Shown here: one piece after another, positions 1-11,299 of the stretch
Numbering within the stretch: position 1 is the stretch's first letter
Layout of the letters: each line of letters begins with the position of its first letter
Assembly (NCBI GenBank): GCA_963930775.1
Contig: OZ005702.1
Location: 4,898,001-4,962,000 of the forward strand
Length of the DNA stretch: 64,000 nt
Direction of reading: 5' to 3'
Source of the DNA: Cliona cf. orientalis
Lineage: Eukaryota; Porifera; Demospongiae; Clionaida; Clionaidae
Notes under the pieces: generated by a model
Databases searched by the model: none
Told to the model about the DNA's origin: nothing
The model's input: the letters and a program-made list of their open reading frames with translations, nothing else
Position numbers and translations under genes: made by a program

Positions 1-460
1 ACCAGAAGTACTTCATGTTGAATCACACCCAGGGGTGTTTATTACATGCAGCCTTAGCTATAAGAACAATCATAGACAACTTACGAAGTGTAGAGTCCAT
101 CGCTTCTCTCGATATCCTCTCCCTAAGACCAGGACTGCTGTACTGGCGCTCTCTCTGTGGCCATCTTTCCCGGCAAATTCATTATGGCGCTTACCGCGTG
201 GTGTAATACAGAGCGTATACGGAAACATTGAACGTTGAGCTATGTACGTACAAAACGCTCCGTTTCTTGAAAAATTGTGAACTGAGGCACGGGTGACCCG
301 TGTACAATTTTTTGGCCATAACTCGGCTTTTAGAGCCTGGCTCTTTGACCGTTGAACTCTACAGTAAATTCTGCGTCGACCTATACCCAAAACGCGATTT
401 TCATGAAAAATCGCGAGTGGTCGGATTTTCCATAGCGGGTCACAAATGTAAATCACAATC
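1..460. other. No gene recognised
   Basis: Several short open frames overlap here but none shows a domain, a start context or splice signals. The text around 240-400 resembles low-copy repeat sequence of the kind seen elsewhere in the window, but I could not align it to a defined element. Confidence 0.4.
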
Positions 461-931
461 TACCGTAGGATTGATATGTTATGCGGTATTTTTAGTTACG
501 CGATTATGCGAATTTTAGCAAGATTGCACAATTAAAAATCGCCAAATAATAATGCACATTACATACATTGCGCAATAGGGCGTGGTCGAGGTGCGTGCCA
601 CATACACGTGGTCTTACTGCACGCACGATCAATCAGCTAGTAAGCGCTCAGTCTGTTTGGCCGAACGGTACAATAGTTTGAGCCTGGAAAGAGCCAGAGA
701 GAATTACGCTGCCGATAGTCACTGACTACTGGTGAGTATTTTCAGCATTAATCACCTATACTAAGGGCTGATAGCTCTTTCCTCTACTAGAGCAGGTAGT
801 CTTGTGCCCAGACCCCACCCTCGAGGGTGGAGTCTGGCTCATGGTATTATTGCATAACTAAAAATCGCATAATACTTTTAACTAGAAAATCGCATAACTT
901 TAACCTCGCATAGCATACCAATCCTACGGTA
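461..931. mobile_element. MITE, TACCGT-ended family A
   Basis: The element begins TACCGTAGGATTG at 461 and ends with the reverse complement of the same sequence at 931. The inverted match runs about 25 nt with two or three mismatches and is followed by further AT-rich subterminal repeats built on ATGCGATTTT. There is no coding capacity. At 471 bp with terminal inverted repeats it fits a non-autonomous DNA transposon. Confidence 0.75.
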
Positions 932-1419
932 AAGTATTAAAGACAGCTTTAAATGTGAAAGCAAGTTGAAATCCATGAGAAAAGAAGATCCAGCACCATA
1001 TCCCACCCGTCTTCCCCTCACACTTCTTGCAAATCGAGAAAACTTGTTCCTCAGAATGGCAGCACCAAAAACAATTTTTTATCGATTGCTGTCGGCTTCT
1101 TTTGCTGTTATAACATTAGATCTACTTGGTTCATCTCCGTTTCAGATTTGGCCATAGTTCACAAACGCTAACATTTTTAATTAGTTACCAGCTACATTTG
1201 CAAATGGCATTCTTTTGAATGCGTGGCAGCATAATTGCATACCAAGGTCATGTGACCAGAGAATAATTGTACATGTACGTCATCTCCAACCTCCTCTGGT
1301 TTGAGTAGAGTGAGAATATCGCCATTGCACATTTCTTAGTGATGAATTTGTGCAGCTGCAGTGAGGGGTATGGCATCAAAGAGAACCACTTAAGGTTTTT
1401 TGAGAAACGAGCCTTTTGG
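932..1419. other. No gene recognised
   Basis: Only short frames without recognisable domains. I see no defined repeat ends. Confidence 0.3.
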
Positions 1420-2045
1420 GTTGGCTATATACGGTATGTAAGTCTATTAACCCTCAGCGCATGCGCGGTTGCATCAATCCCGCTGCTCACTAGTACAATA
1501 TTTGAAGCTAGACCCCTTTTTCGCCGGACGACCTTTACCTACTCCATAAGCCTTAGAGTTGAAAAGAAGCCACTGTCATCCCATGCTATTCTTTCTGTAT
1601 TCTTACGGCACCCTTTGACTCTCTGACTTGTATGCGTGCATGTGATTGCAGTGCTTGAACCCGGCAAGTAAGTTGCGATAATATTGGACATGCAATATTG
1701 CTCAGTGTACTTCAGTCTTGTGCCAAGGCTTTGCATCATAGTCCTTTAAGTTAAGATGTAGCTAGCTAAGTCCCTAACCTCCAGTGAGGGAAGTTGAGTT
1801 GATCTCTACACCACAGTGTGGAATTCGATACAACTATGATACAACACACTAGGGTTGTTGCTGCTACGAGCCGTTGCACATTGAATAATTATTATCACTG
1901 CTGTGCAAGTATAACATTAGCCTCAACCCTGTCTCACTCCGGCCCCAGCCCTTTAGCTACCTCCTTTTCTGCATGCAACTATTGAAGCATTCAGCTAATG
2001 CCATGTAACCAGCCGAGGGTTTTATGCTCGAGAGAGCTCTAGTTC
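1420..2045 (-). repeat. Dispersed repeat R, copy 1 (partial)
   Basis: This stretch is the reverse complement of the left part of 21028-21965 and of 62308-63235. Shared landmarks are the CTCGAGAGAGCTCTAG-like end near 2035, the stretch around a stop-rich CCTCACTG motif near 1785, and TAACCCTCAGCGCATGCG near 1449. It is non-coding and shorter than the other two copies. Confidence 0.65.
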
Positions 2046-2242
2046 TGGTAATTTTTGCGCGGTTAAAATTTTGCGAATTGAAGAAAAACTTTTAAATTGC
2101 TAATTTTAAAAATGCGAATACAGGTCAAGAATTGATCACTGAATGAAGAGGAACAGGGTAGAGAGAGTGAGAGAGAGATTATGGCGTATTGGCTAGATTT
2201 CTTGCTTATGAACCCAAGGCAAATCAACAAGCTATTATTACA

Positions 2243-2773
2243 TACCGTAAAGTCTGGTTAATAAGCGCACATGCTTATTAAGAGCATATTTTTTAATAAG
2301 CGCATGCTTCCTTCCTGTTATTAAGTATTGTCTAATAAGCGCATGCGCCCAATAAAGACGACAGTAATAGTCATCGTTCGATCAAGAGTGTTCCATGCTT
2401 GACATGGCTAGAACTAATTTACCAATCTATTTTCAGATAGCCAGCTGCATGAAATCGGCTATACTCAAGACTTCGATGCACTGAGACGGGTTCGGACTCT
2501 TGACCTCTGCCTTGACCGAAGCGAGCGCCAAAGAAATCGGCTATTTTTCCATGGTTTTCTTCCAGCGATGGCTCCCGATCATTCTTCCACGAACTATTAC
2601 CAAGAAATGCTGTGTTCATAACTTACTAGCTTTGTCATTGAGTGCTCGAACGTGCTGGCAGTGGGTGGGGCCAAAACTTCATTCTCTATTAAGCACACAT
2701 CGTCTAATAGGCGCATATTTCCTTACCACCGAGAGTGATAAGCGTATGCGCTTATTAACCAGACTTGACGGTA
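2243..2773. mobile_element. MITE, TACCGT-ended family B
   Basis: The ends are TACCGTAAAGTCTGGTTAAT at 2243 and the reverse complement of TACCGTCAAGTCTGGTTAAT finishing at 2773. The next bases, ATAAGCGCA, also match. The interior repeats the AATAAGCGCATGC motif several times on both strands. There is no coding capacity. The 531-bp length and clear inverted repeats support a non-autonomous transposon. Confidence 0.8.
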
Positions 2774-4592
2774 TCTGATAAACATTCTGTACAAAATCAG
2801 ACTAAAACAACCTGAGAAGTTGAGTTCTCTAGCAGTTTGTCACCATGCAGTCGTACTTGCTGCCCGTTTGTGGGCGTGGTCCTATATTAGCGCACATGCG
2901 CACCCAAGTAAACCTCCCCCCGGAAATCCTGGATCCGCCCCTGTTATCAGTCATGTTTATTATGACTCGATGTACATGTACTAGGTCATGTACTGTACCA
3001 CCTTACATAGGGCCAAGATTGGGGGATGGGCTGATATTCGAGGTATCAGTATCGTGTTTATACGCGAAAGACCGCCCAGGTAAGTTACCCACGCTAGCTT
3101 CATAATATGAATAGTAGTAGCAGCTACTATTGATTTCAACCTTATTCAAGCACGGTTACCATTCCAGAGCAAGGGCGGCCGCGATACTTCACTGTATATC
3201 GTTGAGTGCAGCCGTATTAAGTGGGAGTGGCTACGATTGCTAGCCGTGTATGATCGTTTCTTTATGATGAAACGTAGCAGAAAGCTAGCTAGGCTTAGTT
3301 TTACGGCTGTTTAGCACATTATTTATCGATCTAACTTAGATTATTCGAAGTTCAGTCCTCACAAACCAGCCATTTGAGCTGCGTTTTCAAGGGGAACTAC
3401 ACATGGGCGCGTATTCGAGTAAACACTAGACCTTAGCAGGAAATGGAGCCCAAAGTGGGGGGGTGGGCCGACATTCCGTAGTGGGCCCTCTTTCGCTAGG
3501 GTACGGCATAGAGTCGGTAGACTCTGTAAGTAGAGATGGCACGGACACTTCCATAATTGCTATACATAATACATTACAAACATCCAAATATCTCAAAACA
3601 AGTAATTTTGTGAAAATTTTAAGTGTCAAAGTCAGAATCTCCAGCAAATTATCTATCCATTGAGACCAAGATCATTCATCAAAACAATCGTACATGCCAG
3701 AACCAGATGTTCAAAAAATAGCCATTTGTCAATCTTTTTAGTTTCTTGGGCTAGCTCAAAACTGCCTCCCCCTCCCATCTTAGTTTGAGTATAAATCCAT
3801 TCCGTTTTGTAGTGCACAGTGCAGTGGCATACTAGTTTGGCATTATCTTGACAGTTATGTAATAGTGGGTGTGTGTGATACGCCATTTTGTGATATAATG
3901 CGCATCCTCAGAATGTGTTACCATGGTGAAGTCATATGACAGTGCAGTGCCCTTGGCCGGCCAGCTCTGCATGGGCGCCAGGGGCTACTACCTAGCGTAT
4001 GCAGCCCTAATGCTCCGCTGGATCGATCATGGATATGAAGATGCAAAGCTAGAGGAGCGGTAAGGGTGCAGCACTAATGCTTTGCTAGATTGATCATATA
4101 ATAATATAGCTGATATGACACCAGCACTAAGAGCTATAATGAACAGAGCATAAAAAATTATGGTTAGCTGTTGCCAACAGTAAAACTTATAACTTGGTTT
4201 TTCTCCCTAAACAGAAGAGTCTCATCGCTACTTGGGCCGCCTAAAGCAGCCTTCTTTGTCAGCCTGCTTCATCATAGGAACACAAGTTAACGAGGGGCGT
4301 GGCTATGCATTTTGCAGCACGTACACGTGAACTTTGGCACCTCCCATCTTCAATTTAATTACACTGGCCCATTGACCGTTCAATGAAAAACCACAAATAA
4401 AGAACAGAAAACAAGTATAAAAACAATTGAATTAAATTGAAGGATAAGTAGAGATGGCAGGGTCAAAAAGTATACAAACAGGATTTATAGGGTATCACAT
4501 CCACTACATATCTCTACACTTGCTTTTTGAGGGGTGCAAGAACAGCAAGTAGTGTCTCCTGCATGCAAGTCAGGAGCGCTTAACAAACAAGT
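2774..4592. other. No convincing gene; repeat relics
   Basis: Two short stretches (about 3000-3070 and 3440-3500) resemble each other and 53110-53235 on the opposite strand, each with a GGGCC..TTTCGC text, so they are pieces of a decayed repeat. A 46-codon frame at 3923-4063 has a GTAAGG donor-like end, but nothing supports expression. Confidence 0.3.
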
Positions 4593-5116
4593 TACCGTAT
4601 TTCCTCGATCAGACGCTGTGGCTACTATTTATTTCATCGTTTCACTGCCCGCGGCGACTATTCGAGGGCGGCTACTATACCTCTCGAGCACGCACACGAG
4701 TGTGCTTGATATCGATAATGTATCAACCTGCATCATGTGTGCCTAAGTACGTACTCGTATACCATATATGGAAGGTAAAGAATGCGATCTGTCAAACCAG
4801 TCTAGTCCTGTACGTGTACACACAAAGTCAGCAGTCATCGTCAAGAACCAACTCGTTCTTCTCCTTCATCTTCGTCTGCAGGTGCAAATGGGTACTTGAT
4901 GTTGCTACTGCTGTCATTTTCACTGGTAAGTTGGCTCGTTGCCTTGGAAATAGCTGAAAACTTACATATGATGTCATTCACTGCATGTCATGAATAAAAT
5001 TAAACACGGCCACTAATCGAAGGCGGCATCTATTCCATTGACACTGCGTGCATGTGCAGCGTTTATACGAGGGCGGGGAGTAATCGAGGGCGGCCTTTGT
5101 TCGAGGAAATAAGGTA
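4593..5116. mobile_element. MITE, TACCGT-ended family C
   Basis: The left end is TACCGTATTTCCTCGATC; the right end at 5116 reads, in reverse complement, TACCTTATTTCCTCGAAC. Inside both ends are repeats of CGAGGGCGGC and relatives. There is no coding capacity. One mismatch in the terminal hexamer (TACCTT) suggests ageing. Confidence 0.75.
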
Positions 5117-5621
5117 GGTGCACGATAATTGAGACATACAATGTAGTATTCAGTTGATGCCTATTCAAAAAACACCCATGGTCTACCAACTGAAACAATA
5201 GAAGTTCATGCATCTATCAGAACTCCAATTAGCCCAGGGAAGCCAACATCCTGGTGGCACATTGAATTTTTCTTTCTCGTCTCCAGGATCTAGCTACCAT
5301 CATAACCATAGGTTCTACTTCCTTACTTTAATGAGTCTTTCTGGAGTTAGAGACAATCGTTTTGATGGCTACGGTACCGAAAACTTGAGAATGATTCAGC
5401 AATCAGAGTGAAATTTCCAAAAAGAACTGAAACTAAAACCATATTTTTGTTGTTCATATTGACTGCCACTAAATAGGACTGATTAGTGATCTGATTAGTG
5501 ATAGCGCTTTGCTCTGGCAAAACTTACAGAACGGTTCTAATTGCAGCTCTTAGGTGCCTCCATAATTTACGTGCCTTAATTTTTGGGGGCGCCTATATTA
5601 GAAAGTATACGGTACATATAA
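5117..5621. other. No gene recognised
   Basis: Short frames only, with no domain and no recognisable repeat boundary. Confidence 0.3.
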
Positions 5622-6292
5622 TATGTGACCGGATTTGGGAAAACCCTTCGTAAGGGATACACGCCCGATTCGCGCAATGCGCGTTTTTAGTAGCTCAGGT
5701 CGAAATTTGTCAAAGTCCAGATTTTGTCATATACATGTCGAACAACCCTTCTTCTAACTGTTGCCGTTGTCTACGGAGGCTAGTCGATCTATACAAAGGC
5801 GAAATAAGCCTTCATTTTGACCCACCTAGTCAGCCCAGCTGCCGTACTCGGAGCCCGTTGCTATGGGCGCTAATTAGAATTCTCTACCTAGATACAGCTA
5901 GATTCATCGAACTACTGTACGTTCGCTCACCTTTTTAGCTTCTTGCAAGGGGCATCTAAGAACAATCTGCTGTCGTTGTCAACAACGAAATTCAACTCTT
6001 GCTCGATCTTTATGTTCATTTCGAACGGCTCCGCCCAGGTCCATTTAATTGATTTCCGGGTCACGCGTAGTATACGGAAATGCCATACGTGTGCATAGCA
6101 ACGCCTTTAGACCGTCGATTATTGGGGGTGTGGCGCGATCGCAAACAAAGCGCTGTATCTCAACAACAAAGCGCGCGATCGGCCTAAGACTTGAACTCGG
6201 GTTAGCTCTATGGTAGAGCTTATCAACCATGCATCAAACTCAATTTTCAGAAAAAATCCCATACGGAGGGTTTTCCCAAATCCGGTCACATA
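5622..6292 (+). mobile_element. TATGTGACC-ended MITE, copy 1
   Basis: The left end is TATGTGACCGGATTTGGGAA and the right end is its reverse complement at 6292. A second copy in the opposite orientation lies at 18126-18803. The two share their whole interior, including matching short frames on both strands, so the unit boundary is well defined. No transposase is encoded, so it is a roughly 0.67-kb non-autonomous element. Confidence 0.85.
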
Positions 6293-7031
6293 TGGCATAT
6301 CCGGGCCATCCCTACTTATAGAGTCTACCGACGCTATGATTTTGAAAAACTTACGTTTTACTGGTAAAGGTTATCAATTGCTCCATATATTAATATTATG
6401 AGGATTCGTAAAATGTGCATACCAAACAGCACTTGTGTCGACAAGCACGCTCCCCCGAACATGGCCACATGTGTAAGTCGACAGTTATCTCAATCATGCA
6501 GCACCAGTAGCTGATGGAGTCACAAAATTTAGTGTAAGAGGCTTTAGTAGCAATCAATATCAAGTAACATGTACTACTTAATAGCCAAGTACACTGACAA
6601 AATTATTGCTAAGACCATCTCCTTTGAAGATATATTTTTGCTAATGCGGTAAAGGTAGCCATAATGATATCCTCTATGCCCCGTGCGCATATCCACAGCA
6701 AGGGGTAAAGCAATTATTGGTTCGTCCATCCGTCTGTCTGTCAGCACAAAAATCGCCAGATCTCAAGATCTAGGGATCTGAGCGACTCATAAGCATAACC
6801 AAACTGTCAAAATCGGGATTCTACACAGAGTCCTTCAGTCTTCTAAATTGCATAGAAACCTCCTAAACAGTGTCTAACTATTATCTAGTTACACTATTGA
6901 GAGCAGGTGGCAAAATTGGTGAGAATCTTCTGGCAAAAATTTCCATGTACGTGTATTTATATGACTCATTACTGATAGATCGAGTTAATACACTGTACAA
7001 GTATGGTTTATCGCTTTAATTTTTGATGTAG
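6293..7031. other. Sequence upstream of the death-domain exon
   Basis: No coding exon is certain. An ATG in good context at 6461 (ATGGCCACAT followed by GTGTAAGT) could be a very short first exon. Using GT at 6471 joins in frame to the exon at 7032, but the stronger GTAAGT donor two bases later would not. The segment ends in the acceptor TTGATGTAG. Confidence 0.25.
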
Positions 7032-7367
7032 TGCCAGATAAAACAGCTGCTACTAGCAAGTGGATACTGAAGGAAGAACATTTCACTGCACTCTTAAGCT
7101 ACATTGAAGATTTCAGTCACAAGTGGTATTCCATTGGAATGGGACTGGGATTTACTACACCTGAGTTGGACCACATTAAAGCCATGCCATCACTTTTGAT
7201 GATGGCCCCCAAGAGCTACCTAATAGAGTTGTTAAGTCAGTGGGTTCAATGGCCAACAAAGAAGCATCCTACTAAACCTACTCTTGGAGCCTTCTGTTCA
7301 ACATTGCGTAATTATGTCAATCTGGGAAGTCTGGCTGAAACTGTACAGATAGGAATGAATCAAGCAG
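7032..7367 (+). CDS. Death-domain exon of an NLR-type gene
   Basis: This is an internal exon bounded by the acceptor TTGATGTAG and the donor GTAATA. It is 336 nt and phase 1 at both ends, so it can be inserted or removed without changing frame. The roughly 112 residues match a death domain: an initial helix with HFTALLSYIEDF, a conserved W, a G-x-x-L-G-F turn with ELDHI, then LLSQWVQW, a PT..LG..C.TLRNY helix and a final LG.LAETV. Death domains are adaptor-binding modules, and sponge NLRs are known to carry DEATH or CARD domains at the N-terminus. I infer it belongs to NLR1 through the linker exon at 16416, with a 6-kb transposon lying in the intervening intron. It could instead be an orphan exon. 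The preceding exon is not identified. Confidence 0.7.
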
Positions 7368-7705
7368 GTAATAATTCTGTATCCCTCATCAGACTGCAAT
7401 ATTGATGGCATTTTTCCTATCTACCATGAGGCATTTCAGGGTGCACATTAGGCCACATTATGTGCAATCCTTCCAGTTTCTTAAGTATTTGTGTAGTGGA
7501 GTGGTTGCCGGTGGTATTTATCTATTACTAACTAGACAAAATTAATACAGTGATAATGATAATTATTATAGATGAATAATGATGAAGAAGGTTGCCATTG
7601 AACGTTTCATATCCAAGCCAGTGGTATCTATATTACAAGATCGGTGAAAGGCTTAATTTTATAGTACTAATGTGGATAACTAGTGGTGATGAAAATCATA
7701 TGTGC

Positions 7706-7732
7706 GGGGGGGGGGGGGGGGGGGGGGGGGGG
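7706..7732 (+). repeat. G27 homopolymer in an intron
   Basis: An uninterrupted run of 27 G lies downstream of the death-domain exon. Similar runs occur at 19689-19714 (G), 19902-19923 (C), 28805-28836 (C) and 46980-47000 (G). No function is visible. The rest of 7368-8349 shows no gene, apart from a short TA microsatellite near 8110. Confidence 0.9.
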
Positions 7733-8349
7733 CTTCGCAAAAGTCATGAGATTTCTTTGAAAGCACACAGGCATGCATGTGCACATGGGGTTGGTACTCC
7801 AATAGCTAGGCCTGAGAAGCTACTGTGACAGTGAAAGTATCATGAGTCCAAGTACAGGCCCTGATAAGCCTCCATGCTGTCATCTTCATGCTCAGGAAAG
7901 TGGAGTCTAGCTACCAGTGATGTTAATCGTGGACCTAAGCCTTACCAGAGCGGTACAGCACTCACCTTTCCAGTTTATGCCTTGCCTACACTCGAGTTGT
8001 CTCTCAGATCGATGGTGCAGTGCGGGCGTATGCGCATGCGCATGACGACCATTACCTTACGCGTTCAAAATTTAACTCTCTCTTCACTGAAATGATCACC
8101 CCACAAACATATATATATATATATATACATATAAAACCGCTTCCTGTCTCTCGTGTATTCAGGGCTCGCTCAGGCTCGCCCCGAATAACAACCTTTATCA
8201 CAGACATTCCCTAGCACAATTTATGGTGTAAAGGAAGAGCATGGTTTGGATAGAGGCTGTTGCTATGTCGAAGAGTCTCCTTCTATTCCCACATCAAAGT
8301 AGAAGCAGTGCATTAGAGGTTTATAGGACAGATGGGCCTATCGATTGTT

Positions 8350-9370
8350 ATTCAAGGGGACCATACACTAAGCGGAAAAAATGGTCCGAAAATCACCACA
8401 CTGTCGAGCTGGATGCATAGTAGAGTCATACAGTACAAGCAGACATCCAAATAGCCATGTACACGGTGTTTGGTAAAGGGTCGTCAACGTACCCCGTGCC
8501 CCCATAGTTTTTTTTATGGGCAAACAGCAAACATTGCAAATGCATGGCTTCCTATACAAACATATGGGAATACTTAAAAGTGGCATAACTTTAATTCTAA
8601 GGTGTGAATCAAATTCCCTGCCATCAAATTTCTGTTTTGATGTGTGCCTATGTAAAAAATGTCTCCCCGAGTGCTCCCAAATCCTCTGTGAATTATTTAA
8701 ATTTTTTTTAAGGAGACCACACACTAGGCAGAAAAAAATTTGTCCAGAAACACCCACATATTCGAGCTGGAATAGCCATACAATGCAAGCAGACAGCCTA
8801 TGCATCAATTTTAGCCTAAGTGGGTAAAGGTCGTCACGTTACTGTGCTCGCGTGGCCCCACCCCTCACGTAGGGCGTGGACGGAAAACATTGCAAATGCA
8901 TGGCTTCCCTATATAAACAAATGGGAATACTTTAAAGTGCCATAACTTTAATTCTAAGGTGTGAATCAAAATTCCCCGCCATCAAATTTCGTTTTCTGAC
9001 CCATTCTGCGTGCCCATGTAAAAATTACATCCCCAAGTGTTCCCAGTTCCCCCACGAATTATTTTCTTTTTTCAAGGGGACCACACACTAAGTAGGAACA
9101 AAATGTCCGGAAACCACCATGGAGTCGGGCTGAATGCATAGTAATTAAGCCACACAATGCAAGCAGGCATCCAAGTAGCCATGTACACAATGTTCAATAA
9201 AGGGTCGTCAACGTACCGGCACTCTAGGAGGCGTAGCTTTAATTCTAATGTGCGAATTTTCTTAACCAAAGCTCTAGGTTTCACCCATTCTGTGTGCCCA
9301 TACAAAAATTATGGTCATAGAATTGAATTTAAAAAAATTTCCTTTTTTTCTACTTAGTGTGTAATTTTTG
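8350..9370 (+). repeat. Three tandem copies of a ~360-bp repeat
   Basis: Three successive units start near 8353, 8705 and 9075 with a shared CAAGGGGACCACACACTAAG-like opening. Each then has a GTCCGGAAACCACCA-like text, an AGCCATGTACAC-like text and an AAAGGGTCGTCAACGTACC-like text. The block closes at about 9350 with CTACTTAGTGTGT, an inverted copy of the opening, so the units look like a tandem array of an inverted-repeat element. A short fragment of the same opening occurs at 45233-45285. Confidence 0.75.
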
Positions 9371-9780
9371 CTGGGAAGAATTCTGACATCCATAAGACAA
9401 GAAATTTGCTTAATATATTGTGTATAGTGCCAGGTTTTACAGTGCCTGCTGATTGTAAAACTCTAAATAACTTAGCTCACCTCGGCCAATGGGATGTACA
9501 GTATTCAGCATCCCTCTGTCCCCTTAGTAACTCCCTACGCTCAGGTGTCACAGCTTGGGGCCATCTAGTCTGGTCCCAGACCCTTTCTCTTTGGTCGCGT
9601 AAAAAAACGTGAAAATTAAAACACGAAAAAAGGAGGAGGAGGAAGGGTCTGGGCAAATGGCCTACCCTTCGACATAGCCAAGGCTGGAATGCTGCCGTGG
9701 GTGATAATTGTATATGGCACTTGCGACAAGTGTGCGGTATGTATGTGTGGTCGATGAATAATGTTGTGCGACTTGACACA

Positions 9781-11183
9781 ATGATGGAGTTTTCAAGCGA
9801 AGACATCGAACGTGCTATCGATACTGCCATGCGAAAAGCTGAGGTAAAAGAATTGAAAAAGGAGCAGCGAGGTACGATACACGAATTTGTAAGTGGCAGG
9901 GATGTGTTTGTGTCGCTCCCGACTGGGTACGGTAAATCGTTCTGCTACGCTTTGTTGCCCGCTGTGTTTGACGAGCTTCGTGGGAGTATTGGAACTTCTA
10001 TTGTGATATGCGTCTCTCCGTTGACAGCTTTGACGATGGAACAGAGAAACAAGTTTATCATGCGTGGAATAGCAACGGAGTTTGTTGGAGAACTACAGCA
10101 AGATGTGGACGCCATGGAAAGTGTGAAGTCTGGGAAAATTCAGCTGCTGTTTATTAGCCCAGAGTCATTGCTGAATAATCCACAGTGGAGAGAGATGCTG
10201 ATCTCTCCAGTATACCAGACAAATTTGGTTGCGCTAGTAGTTGATGAGGCACATTGTATTATACAATGGTAAGTGGCTGGTGATCATTAATTGGAGTAGT
10301 GACTATGAGAATATGCATACAGGGGTGATAGCTTTCGGACAGACTATCGACGTCTTGGTGAGATTAGAGGCCTGATTCCCGTCACTGTACGTGTAATGGC
10401 TGTAACTGCCACTGCCACCAAGTCGTCCAGAAGCAAAATAAATTAAATGCACGTACTCCAGATGGAGAGACCACAAATCGTGTACATCTCGCCCTGCAAG
10501 AAGAATATATTTTACATGGTGAAGAAAATACCACCCATGGAGGAATTCGTTCGTGAATTAGCAGATTCACTATGCAATTTGAAAACCTCTATGCCCAGAA
10601 TCATCATCTTCTGCTGATGCTACATGGATTGTGCGCAGATGTATCAATTGTTCCACCATTATCTCGGGAAAGACTTCACGGAGCCATCTGGTATTAATCA
10701 TGGGATTGCAAAGTGCAGATTGGTAGATATGTATTGTAAGTATACAGAGCCAGATGTCAAAGAGGCAATAGTACGAGCATTTTCTTTACCCAGTGGTAAC
10801 TTACAAATTGTCATTGCTACCATTGCATTTGGGATGGGACTGGACTGCCCCAATGTACGACAAGTTATTCACTGGGGTCCATCACATGACATCAAGTCCT
10901 ATATGTTCAAGAAACAGGAAGAGGTGGCAGAGATGGATTTTTGTCGTGTGCTCTACTCTTCTATTGTGATTCAGACAATAGAACATCATCACCACTCATG
11001 ATGGAATACTGCACCCTGAAAACTTGTCGCCGAACCCAACTTTTTCAAGATTTTGAAGAATCTGACGTGAGAGTTGCTGCTTGTAGACCTTGTATGTGTT
11101 GCGACGAGTGTATGGTGACGTGTAAGTGTGTCTCTTGTAATACAAGTTGTAGTATCAAGAATGCATTTCACTGTGTAGCTTAA
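9781..11183 (+). pseudogene. RecQ-type DNA helicase, transposon-borne, decayed
   Basis: Exon 1 (9781-10268) opens MMEFSSEDIERA and contains LPTGYGKSFCYALLP (motif I), VSPLTAL and VVDEAHCI (DEAH box). It ends within the W of the IQW motif at a GTAAGT donor. Exon 2 (10323 on) restores that W and continues with D-S-F-R-T-D-Y-R and the AVTATAT motif III, then IATIAFGMGLD and HWGPS, and finally a cysteine-rich C-terminus (CRR...CMCCDEC) like a RecQ zinc-binding region. RecQ helicases unwind DNA with 3'-5' polarity. Lesions in exon 2 are an in-frame TAA at 10444, an in-frame TGA at 10615 (CGA to TGA would explain it) and a frameshift near 10902. The frameshift puts the QETGRGGRDG motif VI in another frame. 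It lies inside the transposon and is probably its replication helper. Confidence 0.85.
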
Positions 11184-11299
11184 ATATTAAAATTGTAATA
11201 ATAATTATTACTTTGGTGATTCTCAATAATAAATATTATGTGAAGGTCAGATAAACAATTACGTATTAAGAAGCATACACAAGAGAGATGTTATTAAAA

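Noticed and set aside
3923..4063. 46-codon frame ending in a donor-like CGGTAAGG, possible first exon
   Set aside because: Its exit phase (2) does not fit the death-domain exon, no partner exon is found and no family is recognised.
8350..9370. Possible CRISPR-like array from the regular ~360-bp spacing
   Set aside because: Repeats are too long and few, there are no short unique spacers, and the genome is eukaryotic.
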